Part shown: piece by piece, positions 51,922 to 61,744 of the stretch
How the letters are laid out: each line of letters starts with the position of its first letter
Numbering within the stretch: the stretch's first letter is position 1
Assembly (NCBI GenBank): GCA_028824715.1
Contig: JAPPCV010000174.1
Coordinates: forward strand, 1 to 64,000
Direction of reading: 5' to 3'
DNA from: Boseongicola sp.
Lineage (GTDB): Bacteria > Pseudomonadota > Alphaproteobacteria > Rhodobacterales > Rhodobacteraceae
Length of the DNA stretch: 64,000 nucleotides
The notes under the pieces: model-generated
The model's input: only the letters and a program-made list of their open reading frames with translations
Told to the model about the DNA's origin: nothing
Databases searched by the model: none
Made by a program: the position numbers and the translations under genes

Positions 51922-52980
51922 CATGATGGCTGCCCGATTCGTCTTCCTGTTCCGGACCGCCGGCACTCAGGCCATCGGTGGCGCCGGCGGTTCGCTGGCC
52001 CTTTGGGTCGGGCTGCCGATGCCATACCTTGCGGGCAGCCGGGCCTTCATCGCGGCTCTCACGATTTTCCGGGTGAGGAAGGGAGCGCGCGAGGCATAGT
52101 TTCCGCCTTTGCTGCGCATGGGTCTCGTCGCAGTGATCGGCACCATGATCGGGGCCACGTTCACGACGGATTTCTTGGCAGTCGTTCCGTCGCTGGGCCA
52201 TTCCATGATCGCAATGGTGGTGTTCGTCGTCGTTGCGATTGCCATGAACCATGCGTTGTTCCGCAAGCTGGCGCGATACGACAGGACGACGGCAATCGTT
52301 GCCGCGATGCCCGACGGGTTGGTCGAAGCCGTCATTTTGGGCGAACAGGCTGGAGGGGACGTGCGGGTTCCCAGCGTTCGGAACTTTGGCCGGATCGTGC
52401 TTGTCGCCATGAATGTGCCGCTGCTCTTTCCGCCCTGGACGGGCGAGGCGGTTGGCAGCGCCTCTGGCCTGAGGCTTGAGCAGGACGCCTGCAGGGTCGC
52501 CGACATGTTGCTGATCCTGATGCTGGCAGTATCCGGAATGGTCCTCGGCCCGACACTTCGCTTGCCAGCGCACATGGTCGGTCCGAATCTTCTCTGTGCG
52601 CCCGCCCCGAGGAATCGCGCAGGGGACTGGGTCCGGGCTGGACTCGGCGTTCGCTGGACCGACAGGACGCCAGCTGATCAGGGCATTCAGCCTGGAGGCG
52701 GTCTCAACAGTTGTCATGCTTGCGCCAGGCATCGGCCTTGCATTGACGCTGGCTGAGTTCATGCTGGTACCGGTCGACGCACTGTTCATCAGCTTTGCGC
52801 GTGGCGGCGTGACGGAAACGGGTTTGATCGTGCTGAGCCTCGGCGTGAGTCCGGTCGTCGTGGACTGCCATCACGTGTCCCGAATTCTCGTGACGTTCCT
52901 GGTAGCTGGGACAATCGCGACAAAGGCTCGTCTGCAGGCATCTTCCACCCAGGAGGGAAGCGGCGAGTCAACCGGTCGGT
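51922..52980 (+). pseudogene. AbrB-family membrane transporter/regulator pseudogene (in-frame stop and frameshift)
   Basis: FLFRTAGTQAIGGAGGSLALWVGLPMPYLAGSRAFIAALTIFRVRKGAREA*FPPLLRMGLVAVIGTMIGATFTTDFLAVVPSL..., shifted at ~52570-52620 into TGRQLIRAFSLEAVSTVVMLAPGIGLALTLAEFMLVPVDALFISFARGGVTETGLIVLSLGVSP. Confidence 0.82.
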
Positions 52981-53368
52981 GACCCTGGGGCAGGGACTGA
53001 ACGGAACGGGCAGACCATGACTTGCATTGCACTTGGCGGATATGCCAACCCGTGCCCTCCACCGATCGTGCCATCCCCGACCAGTTCCAGGATGAGTGCT
53101 TGGCGGCTCCACACCGCACTCAATTTGCAGGCCATTTCCGGAATCCGCCCTGTCGCCAAATGGGATGGCTCCCCTGACAGGAATTCGAGCTTCCGGCCGG
53201 AATGAAGGTCGGAATCGAATGAAGGGTGCGGTGGCGTCACACCGGGCATGTCCTGGATCGATATATAGGCGCTATGTCAAGTTTCTTCACAACATGTTGA
53301 TTTTCGCTTGATCTTGTTCGTTCAATGTTCTAGATCTGGCACATCGAAGCCCTGTGCGGGGAATTGCC

Positions 53369-53713
53369 ATGTCCATGCACCAGTCCATCCGACCTGCAGA
53401 GCGACCGGACTATGCCAGCCTTCCTCCGCTCCGGCCCACCGATCGCCAGTTGCAATACGCCGAAAGAATTGCGGCTTCGTCCGGAATCGCGTTGCCCAAG
53501 GACGTGCAACTGGACCGCAGTGACCTTTCGCGCTGGATCGACGCAAACCGACATCGCATGGAGCGTTCGAAGCGCGTTGCGGACAATCTTCCGACTGCAA
53601 GGCAGATTGCATGGGCGGAACGCATCGCCCGTGGTCGAAAGCGTGGCATTCCGGACGAGTACTACAAGAGCCGCGAATTGCTCGCGAAGTGGATCAACGC
53701 CAACGGTTGGTGA
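53369..53713 (+). CDS. small hypothetical protein with two copies of a ~40-aa motif
   Basis: RPTDRQLQYAERIAASSGIALPKDVQLDRSDLSRWIDANR and LPTARQIAWAERIARGRKRGIPDEYYKSRELLAKWINANG. Confidence 0.65.
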   Translation: MSMHQSIRPAERPDYASLPPLRPTDRQLQYAERIAASSGIALPKDVQLDRSDLSRWIDANRHRMERSKRVADNLPTARQIAWAERIARGRKRGIPDEYYKSRELLAKWINANGW

Positions 53714-53739
53714 CGGAGCGGCCGATCCGGCTTGCGGCC

Positions 53740-53835
53740 GGTGCAAATAAGTCGGGACGCAAATGCGCCTGCCGCGACGCGTCCGGCACGCCTCTCCGGA
53801 TCGACCAGGTCCATCCAAGGGCCCGGGGCGGGTTC
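53740..53835 (+). pseudogene. possible HNH-endonuclease remnant
   Basis: GRKCACRDASGTPLRIDQVHPRARGG resembles CxxC...IDHVxPRxRGG with the catalytic His replaced by Gln. Confidence 0.4.
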
Positions 53836-54006
53836 GGGATGGCCGCCAGGGGCGGGGTACCGGCCTCGGCCCTGCCCGTCGAGAGCGCGGTCGAAGCGCT
53901 CTCCGTGCTGACGCTGCCGCCGCCCCGGTCGCAGGCATGCTTCGCGCAATCCGCTATGGTCATCGGGCCGCTCCCTCAAGCCAAGGTTGCGCCAGAACCC
54001 GGACCG

Positions 54007-54260
54007 TCAGAAAGTCGGCGCGGGCATAGGTTGCGTTGACGCCCGCCGGACTCCCGGACGGCATGCACGTGGTCGCAGCCGGTGCACCGGTACGGGTCCC
54101 ACGGCCCGGACGGCTGCGGCGAAGGCGGCCGCCGTGCGGTCCAGCCTGCGGAACTTGGCGCCGGTGGTCCGGGCGTGGACGCACGTCGCGTCCGGGGACT
54201 TGTGTCCGAGAAGGTCCTGGACCACACTGGTCTCCACCCCGCGTCAATTCAACCGGGTTG
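54007..54260 (-). pseudogene. second tyrosine-recombinase C-terminal remnant
   Basis: VETSVVQDLLGHKSPDATCVHARTTGAKFRRLDRTAAAF resembles the integrase DLLGHKSxxTTxxYAR box; Tyr-containing VYAR appears as VHAR. Confidence 0.7.
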
Positions 54261-54439
54261 CGACCGCGTGCCGCTGATCTCGTGCACGAGATGACCGGCA
54301 AACCCTGCTTCATCAAGGCGCAAAGTGACAATGTGGATGGCGGACAATGTTCGATTTGAAGAAGACTGGCGCGACCGAGAACGTTGCGGTCCCTGTGAGG
54401 GGAGACACCGTCGACTGCCTGTCGACCGAGATCGAGAAG

Positions 54440-54745
54440 CCTCGCTGCAGGCGTGGCGTGCTTGCGGTTGGCGGATCCTTGGCGGGCCTCAGCCTCGTGG
54501 AAGCCCTGTGCGCGGGCATTCGCGAGGACGGATCCGTCATCGAACCGAACGACCCAGGCTGGAGCGGCCCTGGGGCTGCGGCTGGGGCCGCGCGACGTCG
54601 TCCAAGTGCATGGCTGGAGCAGCGAGACATCCACCGCTCGCTTGTCGAAGAACCCGGGTTTGCCGAGGCCATTGAAGAGTGGCTGGACGTGACCTGGTCG
54701 GAGGGTGCGGCAACTGCGCCAGGCCAGAACTTGCGCGACGTGTGA
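54440..54745 (+). pseudogene. C-terminal remnant of a mannitol dehydrogenase family gene
   Basis: GVLAVGGSLAGLSLVEALCAGIREDGSVIEPNDPGW...WLEQRDIHRSLVEEPGFAEAIEEWLDVTWSEGA aligns by eye to MtlK in this window (ALAAGGSVEGLSLVEALWARMCEGTREDGSRIESNDPFW...WLEMREIYGDLSDAPRFSSAFERWLALIYRDG). Confidence 0.85.
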
Positions 54746-54771
54746 CAAGGCAGGGTTCGGGAGTTTCCATC

Positions 54772-55701
54772 ATGATGTTGTGCTGTGGCGAATCGCTCAT
54801 TGACATGATTCCGTCGGATACGGCTGACGGACGATCCTGCTTTGTGCCCCACCCGGGCGGCGCCGTCTTCAACACGGCCATCGCCCTGGGCCGTCTGGGC
54901 GTTGATGCGGGCATGTTGACAGGTCTTTCGACAGACCTGTTTGGCGTGCAGCTCCGCCGGGCCTTGGAAGACAGCCATGTTGACACAAGGTTCGCAGTCT
55001 CAACTGAACGTCCGACGACCTTGGCCTTTGTGGCGCTGCAGGACGGCCAGGCGTCCTACAGCTTCTTTGACGAGAATTCGGCACTGCGCATGTTGAGCAA
55101 CGAAGAGATTCCGGCGCTTGATCCCGAGATCGACTGCCTGTTCTTCGGCGGGATCAGCCTTGCCAGCGAACCCTGCGCCGACACGTTCGCCAGTCTCCTG
55201 GAGCGCGAAGGCAAGACCCGGTTGGCAATGCTCGATCCGAACATCCGGCAGTCCTTCATCGCGGATGAAGGCCGGTTTCGTGGCCGAATGAAGCGCATGA
55301 TGGAACTATCTGACATCGTGAAAGTCTCTGACGAGGACCTGGACTGGCTTGTGCCTCGACCCCTGACGATCCGGGATCAGCTTCAATCGATTCTCGAGCT
55401 TGGCCCGTCGCTCGTCGTGGCCACAATGGGAAGTGCAGGCGCGATTGCGTTGTCGTCTGCCGGCGTCGATGTCGAAGCGCCTGCAGTGCATGCCGAAGTC
55501 GTGGATACCGTTGGGGCCGGCGATACGTTCAACGCCGGATTCCTTGCAGGGCTCTTCCGCCAAGACAAGCTGTCGCGGGCTGGCGTAGGAGAGCTGACCG
55601 ACGCGGAACTCGAGTCTGCGCTTGGCCTGGGAAGTGCCGCAGCAGCGGTGACGGTGTCCAGGGCGGGGGCCAACCCGCCTTGGGACAGGGACCTGATGTA
55701 G
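54772..55701 (+). CDS. PfkB-family carbohydrate kinase (fructokinase-like)
   Basis: MMLCCGESLIDMIPSD...PHPGGAVFNTAIALGRLG...EVVDTVGAGDTFNAGFLAGL. Confidence 0.92.
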   Translation: MMLCCGESLIDMIPSDTADGRSCFVPHPGGAVFNTAIALGRLGVDAGMLTGLSTDLFGVQLRRALEDSHVDTRFAVSTERPTTLAFVALQDGQASYSFFDENSALRMLSNEEIPALDPEIDCLFFGGISLASEPCADTFASLLEREGKTRLAMLDPNIRQSFIADEGRFRGRMKRMMELSDIVKVSDEDLDWLVPRPLTIRDQLQSILELGPSLVVATMGSAGAIALSSAGVDVEAPAVHAEVVDTVGAGDTFNAGFLAGLFRQDKLSRAGVGELTDAELESALGLGSAAAAVTVSRAGANPPWDRDLM

Positions 55702-55818
55702 CCGAGCGCACGTCGGCCACGCAGGTGTGCCATTGGCAGCAGAGCGAATGGCCGCCGGCAAAATGACCTCGAACTCGACTGCAAAGTCGAACCGCCATTG
55801 AAGAACAAGACGAGTGCC

Positions 55819-58212
55819 ATGCCGAAAGACAGCTTCAACCTTGTTGACACGGAATCCTTCCGCAAGGGGATTGCCCAACACCTGCGGACGTCCTTGGGAA
55901 AGGACCCCGAACACGCCACGCTTTACGATTGGCGAATGGCGCTCTCGCTGACGTTGCGCGACCTGGTCGTGGAACCCTGGTTTGCCTCGACCCGACAGAC
56001 GTACAGGGCCAAGGCCAAACGTGTCTACTACCTGTCAATGGAGTTCCTGGTCGGCCGGTTGATCGAGGACGTGACCGTGAACCTCGGCGTCGAGACCGTG
56101 GCGCGAGAGGCGATGGAGGCGCTGGGCCAGGACTATTCCACCGTGGTTGCCGACGAGCCGGACGCCGCGCTTGGAAACGGCGGGCTGGGACGGCTTGCTG
56201 CGTGCTTCATGGACAGCCTCGCATCGTTGGCAATTCCTGCCTACGGCTACGGCATCCGATACGAACAGGGCCTGTTCGAGCAGCATTTCGACGACGGCGC
56301 ACAGGTCGAAACAGCCGAGACCTGGCTGGCTCAGCGCCATGCCTGGGAATTTGAGCGCCCGGAAGTGTCCTACCCGATCCATTTCGGCGGCAGCGTTTCG
56401 GAGAGTGGCGACAGGGCGATCTGGCGCCCGGACGAGACCATCTCCGCCATGGCCTATGACACGCCGGTGGTCGGCTGGAAGGGAAAATGGGCCAACACCT
56501 TGCGGCTTTGGGCGGCCAAGCCCACGAAGCTCTTTGATCTCGAGAGCTTCAATCGCGGCGACTACTTGGCGGCCAACGCACCGGAAAGTCTCGCGCGGAC
56601 GATTTCACGGGTACTCTATCCGGATGACACGACGGACCTGGGCAAGGAACTGCGGCTCAAGCAGGAGTATTTCTTCACGTCGGCGTCGATCCAGGACATC
56701 CTTCGTCGATTGCTCTCAGAAGGCCATTCTCTCGACGATCTTGCTGACCACGTGGCGATCCAGCTCAATGACACCCACCCCGCGATTGCGGGTCCGGAGC
56801 TCTTTCGCCTGCTCGTCGATGTACATGGCATGGAGAGGCCCCCGGCCATCGAGACGGCGAGCGCATGCCTGGCCTTCACCAACCACACGCTTCTGCCTGA
56901 GGCGCTGGAGCGTTGGTCAGAAGGCCTTTTCGCGCGGATTCTCCCGCGCCACCATGAGATAGTGCGGCTCATCCAGGAAGATCACCAGCGCCGGAGCGGC
57001 AGCGATGTCCGCATCATCGAGAATGGCGAAGTGAAGATGGGTGAATTGGCCTTCGTGATGGCGCATCGGGTGAACGGCGTGTCTGAACTCCACTCTGCCC
57101 TGGTCAGGCAGACGGTTTTTGCGGATCTGCACGTTGCCTATCCCGAACGCGTCATCAACCAGACGAACGGCATCACGCCCCGACGCTGGCTTTTTTCCTG
57201 CAATGCGCCGTTGCGCGACCTGATCGACGAGACCATCGGGACCGGCTGGGCGGATGATCTCCAGCGACTGTCAGAGTTGCGCGAACATGCGGAGGACGCA
57301 GGCTTCCGGGACAGGTTCCGCGCCGCCAAGAAGCAAAACAAGATGCGCCTTGCAAGGTGGTTGAAGGACCGCGACGGGGTGTCGATCAATCCCGACGCCA
57401 TGTTCGATGTTCAGATCAAGCGGATCCACGAATACAAGCGCCAGCTCATGAACATACTGGAGACCATCGCGCTCTGGAACGAGATCAAGGACGCGCCCTA
57501 CGGAGACTGGACGCCACGCGTCAAGCTGTTCGGGGGAAAGGCCGCTCCAGGTTACGTCATGGCCAAGTCGATCATCCATCTCATCAATGACGTCGCGGCC
57601 ACGATCAACGGCGACAAGGCCACCCGCGACCTGCTGCAAGTGGCCTATCCCGCAAACTACAACGTCTCGATGGCGGAACTCCTGATCCCCGCCTCCGATC
57701 TGTCCGAGCAAATATCGACGGCAGGGATGGAGGCATCGGGCACAGGCAACATGAAGCTGTCGCTGAACGGCAGCCCGACGATTGGCACGCTGGACGGCGC
57801 AAATGTCGAAATTCGCGAGCATGTCGGCGCCGAGAACTTCTTCCTGTTCGGACTTGCTGCAGAGGAGGTCATGGAGCGCCGGACGGCGGCAGGCCATTCG
57901 CGCGAGGCAATCAGTGCCAGCCCGCGGCTGGGTCGCGTGCTCGGCCAGGTGGGCTCCGGCGTGTTTTCCGGGGGCGACACCGAGCGTTACCGAGGCCTGT
58001 TGCAGAACCTCTTCGACCACGACCACTTCTTGGTGGCCAGCGACTTCGACAGCTATTTCGAAACGCAGCGCAAGGTTGATGGTGCCTACAGGGACACGGA
58101 CAACTGGACCAGAACGGCCGCGCTGAACACTGCAGGCATGGGCTGGTTCTCGTCCGACCGGACGGTACGTGGATACGCAAGGGATATCTGGGGGGCGCCT
58201 TCGCTGATGTGA
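55819..58212 (+). CDS. glgP: glycogen/starch/alpha-glucan phosphorylase
   Basis: YYLSMEFLVGRLIEDVTVNLG...ALGNGGLGRLAACFMDSLASL...GGKAAPGYVMAKSIIHLIND...EASGTGNMKLSLNGSPTIGTLDGANVEI. Confidence 0.98.
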   Translation: MPKDSFNLVDTESFRKGIAQHLRTSLGKDPEHATLYDWRMALSLTLRDLVVEPWFASTRQTYRAKAKRVYYLSMEFLVGRLIEDVTVNLGVETVAREAMEALGQDYSTVVADEPDAALGNGGLGRLAACFMDSLASLAIPAYGYGIRYEQGLFEQHFDDGAQVETAETWLAQRHAWEFERPEVSYPIHFGGSVSESGDRAIWRPDETISAMAYDTPVVGWKGKWANTLRLWAAKPTKLFDLESFNRGDYLAANAPESLARTISRVLYPDDTTDLGKELRLKQEYFFTSASIQDILRRLLSEGHSLDDLADHVAIQLNDTHPAIAGPELFRLLVDVHGMERPPAIETASACLAFTNHTLLPEALERWSEGLFARILPRHHEIVRLIQEDHQRRSGSDVRIIENGEVKMGELAFVMAHRVNGVSELHSALVRQTVFADLHVAYPERVINQTNGITPRRWLFSCNAPLRDLIDETIGTGWADDLQRLSELREHAEDAGFRDRFRAAKKQNKMRLARWLKDRDGVSINPDAMFDVQIKRIHEYKRQLMNILETIALWNEIKDAPYGDWTPRVKLFGGKAAPGYVMAKSIIHLINDVAATINGDKATRDLLQVAYPANYNVSMAELLIPASDLSEQISTAGMEASGTGNMKLSLNGSPTIGTLDGANVEIREHVGAENFFLFGLAAEEVMERRTAAGHSREAISASPRLGRVLGQVGSGVFSGGDTERYRGLLQNLFDHDHFLVASDFDSYFETQRKVDGAYRDTDNWTRTAALNTAGMGWFSSDRTVRGYARDIWGAPSLM

Positions 58213-58251
58213 AATGGTGCCGGAAGATGCCGCCGAACAGGGCTTGAAGCC

Positions 58252-60450
58252 ATGATGTCACCTGATGACGCCCGGAAGATCGCCGCGGGAACGCATGCGG
58301 ACCCGTTTTCGGTGCTGGGCCTGCACGCCGTTGACGGCAGGCAGACGATCCGGGTCTTCATGCCCGATGCGACCGGGATCGAAGTGCTCGACGCAGGCAC
58401 AAGGCGCCGGGTCATGGCCCTCAAGCCGGTGCCCGGCGCACCGGATGTCTTCGCTGGCCAGGCCGCCCGTCGCAAGGAGCCGTTCGCCTATCTCCTGCGC
58501 ATCGCCAGGGGTGAGGATCATTGGGTCGCCGAGGACCCGTACAGATTCGGGCCGGTTCTAGGCGAACTGGACGAGCACCTGATCGGCGAGGGCGCACATC
58601 TGAACCTTTGGAACGCGCTTGGCGCCCATGTCATGAAACACGAGGACGCAGACGGCACGCATTTCGCGCTCTGGGCCCCTGGTGCGAGTCGCGCGTCCGT
58701 CGTGGGAGACTTCAACGGTTGGGACGGTCGGATCCATGCAATGCGTCGGCGCGGCCAGACCGGTGTCTGGGAGATCTTCCTTCCAGGTGTCGGGGAGGGC
58801 GATGCCTACAGGTACGAATTGCTTGGACCGGATGGTCATCTCTTGCCACAAAAGGCCGATCCATTCGGATTTGGCGCCGAACACCCGCCCGGGACCGCGT
58901 CCGTTGTGCGGCGTCTGGACCGTCACGCCTGGACAGACAATGCGTGGATTTCGACGCGCAAGGCGCGGCAGAGCATCGACCAGCCGATCTCCATCTACGA
59001 GGTCCATCTGGGATCGTGGCGGCGCGCCCCGGAAGATGGCAACCGGTCGCTGTCATATGTGGAACACGCGACACAGCTCGTGGACTATGCCAAGGACATG
59101 GGCTTCACGCATGTCGAGCTGATGCCGGTTTCGGAGTTTCCGTTTGACGGTTCCTGGGGCTATCAGCCGATTGGTCTATATTCGCCGACGATACGCTACG
59201 GAACGCCGGACGAATTCCGGCACCTTGTCGAGGCCTGTCACGCGGCGGGGCTTGGTCTCATCCTGGACTGGGTGCCGGGCCATTTCCCCGAGGACCGGCA
59301 CGGCCTGGGCCGGTTCGACGGCACGGCGCTCTACGAGCACGAGGATCGTCGCGAGGGCTTTCACCCCGACTGGAACACGCTCGTCTACAACTATGGCCGG
59401 CGTGAAGTGTCGAACTACCTTGTCGCCAACGCGCTCTACTGGCTGAAGGAACATCACGTCGATGGCCTGCGTGTCGATGCAGTGGCATCGATGCTCTATC
59501 GTGACTACTCGCGGAAAGAGGGTGAGTGGATCCCGAACAAGCATGGCGGCCGCGAAAACCTGGAAGCCATTTCCCTTTTGCAGCGGACCAATGCCGTCGC
59601 CTATGGCGACGTGCCCGGAATCATGATGGTTGCCGAGGAAAGCACGGCCTTTCCGGGCGTCTGCGGCCCGGTGGACCAGGGCGGGCTCGGCTTTGGGTTC
59701 AAGTGGAACATGGGCTGGATGAATGACACGCTGTCTTACATGAGCGAGGATCCGGTTCACCGAAAGTACCGCCATCACAAGATGACCTTCGGGATCGGCT
59801 ATGCCTTCTCGGAGAACTTCATCTTGCCAATCAGCCATGACGAGGTGGTCCATGGCAAAGGGTCCATGCTCGACAAGATGTCCGGCGATGGGCTCGACAA
59901 GTTTGCCAACCTGCGCGCGTACTATGGATTCATGTGGGGTCACCCGGGAAAGAAACTGCTGTTCATGGGCTGCGAGTTCGCGCAGAGGCGGGAGTGGAAC
60001 CACGACGCCGCGCTGGACTGGCACCTGGTCGACAACGACCTGCATCGCGGCGTGCAGAACCTTGTTCGGGACCTGAACGGGCTCTACCGGCGCACGCCAG
60101 GCCTCTACCAGCTCGACTGCAAGCCTGGCGGGTTTCAGTGGGTTGAAGACGGGGCGGCCGACGAGTCGGTCTTCGCCTGGATCCGGCGCGGCGAGGATGG
60201 AAGCGCTCCCGTGCTGGTCGTTTGCAATTTCACTCCGGTGGAACGCCACGCCCGGCGCGTCGGCGTTCCGGAGCCGGGCCGCTGGGTCGAGCGCTTGAAT
60301 ACCGATGCAGAAGTCTACGGAGGTGGAGGACGTGGCAACCTGGGTGGTGTCGACAGCGAAGCGATTGCGGCATCAGGGCGTGAGCACTCCGTGTGCCTGA
60401 CCCTGCCGCCGCTATCCACGCAGATTTTCGAACTGGAGGGCGGTTTCTGA
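58252..60450 (+). CDS. glgB: 1,4-alpha-glucan branching enzyme
   Basis: GFTHVELMPVSEFPFDGSWGYQPIGLYSPTIRYGTPDEFRHLVEACH...VDGLRVDAVASMLYRDYSRKEGEWIPN. Confidence 0.98.
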   Translation: MMSPDDARKIAAGTHADPFSVLGLHAVDGRQTIRVFMPDATGIEVLDAGTRRRVMALKPVPGAPDVFAGQAARRKEPFAYLLRIARGEDHWVAEDPYRFGPVLGELDEHLIGEGAHLNLWNALGAHVMKHEDADGTHFALWAPGASRASVVGDFNGWDGRIHAMRRRGQTGVWEIFLPGVGEGDAYRYELLGPDGHLLPQKADPFGFGAEHPPGTASVVRRLDRHAWTDNAWISTRKARQSIDQPISIYEVHLGSWRRAPEDGNRSLSYVEHATQLVDYAKDMGFTHVELMPVSEFPFDGSWGYQPIGLYSPTIRYGTPDEFRHLVEACHAAGLGLILDWVPGHFPEDRHGLGRFDGTALYEHEDRREGFHPDWNTLVYNYGRREVSNYLVANALYWLKEHHVDGLRVDAVASMLYRDYSRKEGEWIPNKHGGRENLEAISLLQRTNAVAYGDVPGIMMVAEESTAFPGVCGPVDQGGLGFGFKWNMGWMNDTLSYMSEDPVHRKYRHHKMTFGIGYAFSENFILPISHDEVVHGKGSMLDKMSGDGLDKFANLRAYYGFMWGHPGKKLLFMGCEFAQRREWNHDAALDWHLVDNDLHRGVQNLVRDLNGLYRRTPGLYQLDCKPGGFQWVEDGAADESVFAWIRRGEDGSAPVLVVCNFTPVERHARRVGVPEPGRWVERLNTDAEVYGGGGRGNLGGVDSEAIAASGREHSVCLTLPPLSTQIFELEGGF

Positions 60451-60483
60451 GGAGCCGTGTCCAATGCAGAAGGAGGGAACAGG

Positions 60484-61743
60484 ATGGATCGAGAGGCTCA
60501 CAGATTGGCTCAGCAATCGATGGCCTTCGTGCTCGCGGGCGGGCGCGGCAGCAGATTGTACGAGCTGACCGACCGCCGGGCCAAGCCGGCCATGTTTTTC
60601 GCCGGCAAGAGCCGGATCATCGACTTCCCGCTTTCAAATGCCGTGAATTCCGGCATTCGGCGCATCGGTGTTGCCACCCAGTACAAGGCACACTCGCTTA
60701 TCCGACACTTGCAGCGCGGCTGGAGCTTCTTTCGCGCCGAACGGAACGAGTCCCTGGACATTCTCCCTGCCTCCCAGCAGCTCAACAACGAGAACTGGTA
60801 CAAGGGAACGGCGGACGCGGTGTCGCAGAACGCCGAGATCGTCCGCAGCTACGGGCCGAAATACATCGTGATCCTCGCAGGCGACCACATCTACAAGCAG
60901 GACTATGCGGTGATGATCGCGCATCACGTCGACAGCGGCGCGGACGTCACCGTTGGCTGCATAGAAGTGCCGCGCATGGAGGCGACGGGCTTCGGAGTGA
61001 TGAAGGTCGATACCGAAGACCGCATTCTTGACTTCGTGGAAAAGCCGAAGGATCCGCCCGCAATGCCGGGGCACCCGGACATGGCTCTGGCCAGCATGGG
61101 CATCTACGTGTTCGAGACCGAGTATCTGCTGAAACTGTTTGACGAGGTGAGGGACGACCCGGATTACGGACACGATTTCGGCGGCGACTTGATCCCGAAG
61201 GTCGTCAGGGAAGGAAAGGCGGTTGCGCATCCCTTCAGCCGGTCCTGCATCCGGTCGTCCATGGAGGAAAAGGCCTATTGGCGCGACGTGGGAACCGTTG
61301 ACGCCTTTTGGCAGGCCAATATCGACCTGACCGATTTCCGGCCGGAACTCGATCTATATGACCAGTCCTGGCCGATCTGGACGTATTCCGAACTGGCGCC
61401 CCCGGCGAAGTTCATCCACAACGAAGACGGTCGGCGCGGACATGCGATTTCCTCGATCGTCTCGGGCGGGTGCATCATTTCAGGCTCCAGCCTGGAGCGC
61501 TGCCTGATGTTCACCGGGGTCAGGACGCATTCCTACTCGCAACTCGAAGGCGTGGTTGCAATGCCATACGTCGAAATCAACCGAAATGCGCGTCTCAAGT
61601 ACACGGTGATTGATCGCGGCGTTGTCATTCCGAAAGGACTGGTCGTCGGCGAAGACGCCGAGCTGGACGCCAGGCGATTCCGGCGTACCGAAGACGGGAT
61701 CTGCCTGATCACGCAGCCAATGATCAACCGACTGGAGAGCTGA
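60484..61743 (+). CDS. glgC: glucose-1-phosphate adenylyltransferase
   Basis: [70 protein letters not shown]; upstream GTG 60460 possible. Confidence 0.97.
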   Translation: MDREAHRLAQQSMAFVLAGGRGSRLYELTDRRAKPAMFFAGKSRIIDFPLSNAVNSGIRRIGVATQYKAHSLIRHLQRGWSFFRAERNESLDILPASQQLNNENWYKGTADAVSQNAEIVRSYGPKYIVILAGDHIYKQDYAVMIAHHVDSGADVTVGCIEVPRMEATGFGVMKVDTEDRILDFVEKPKDPPAMPGHPDMALASMGIYVFETEYLLKLFDEVRDDPDYGHDFGGDLIPKVVREGKAVAHPFSRSCIRSSMEEKAYWRDVGTVDAFWQANIDLTDFRPELDLYDQSWPIWTYSELAPPAKFIHNEDGRRGHAISSIVSGGCIISGSSLERCLMFTGVRTHSYSQLEGVVAMPYVEINRNARLKYTVIDRGVVIPKGLVVGEDAELDARRFRRTEDGICLITQPMINRLES

Positions 61744-61744
61744 C

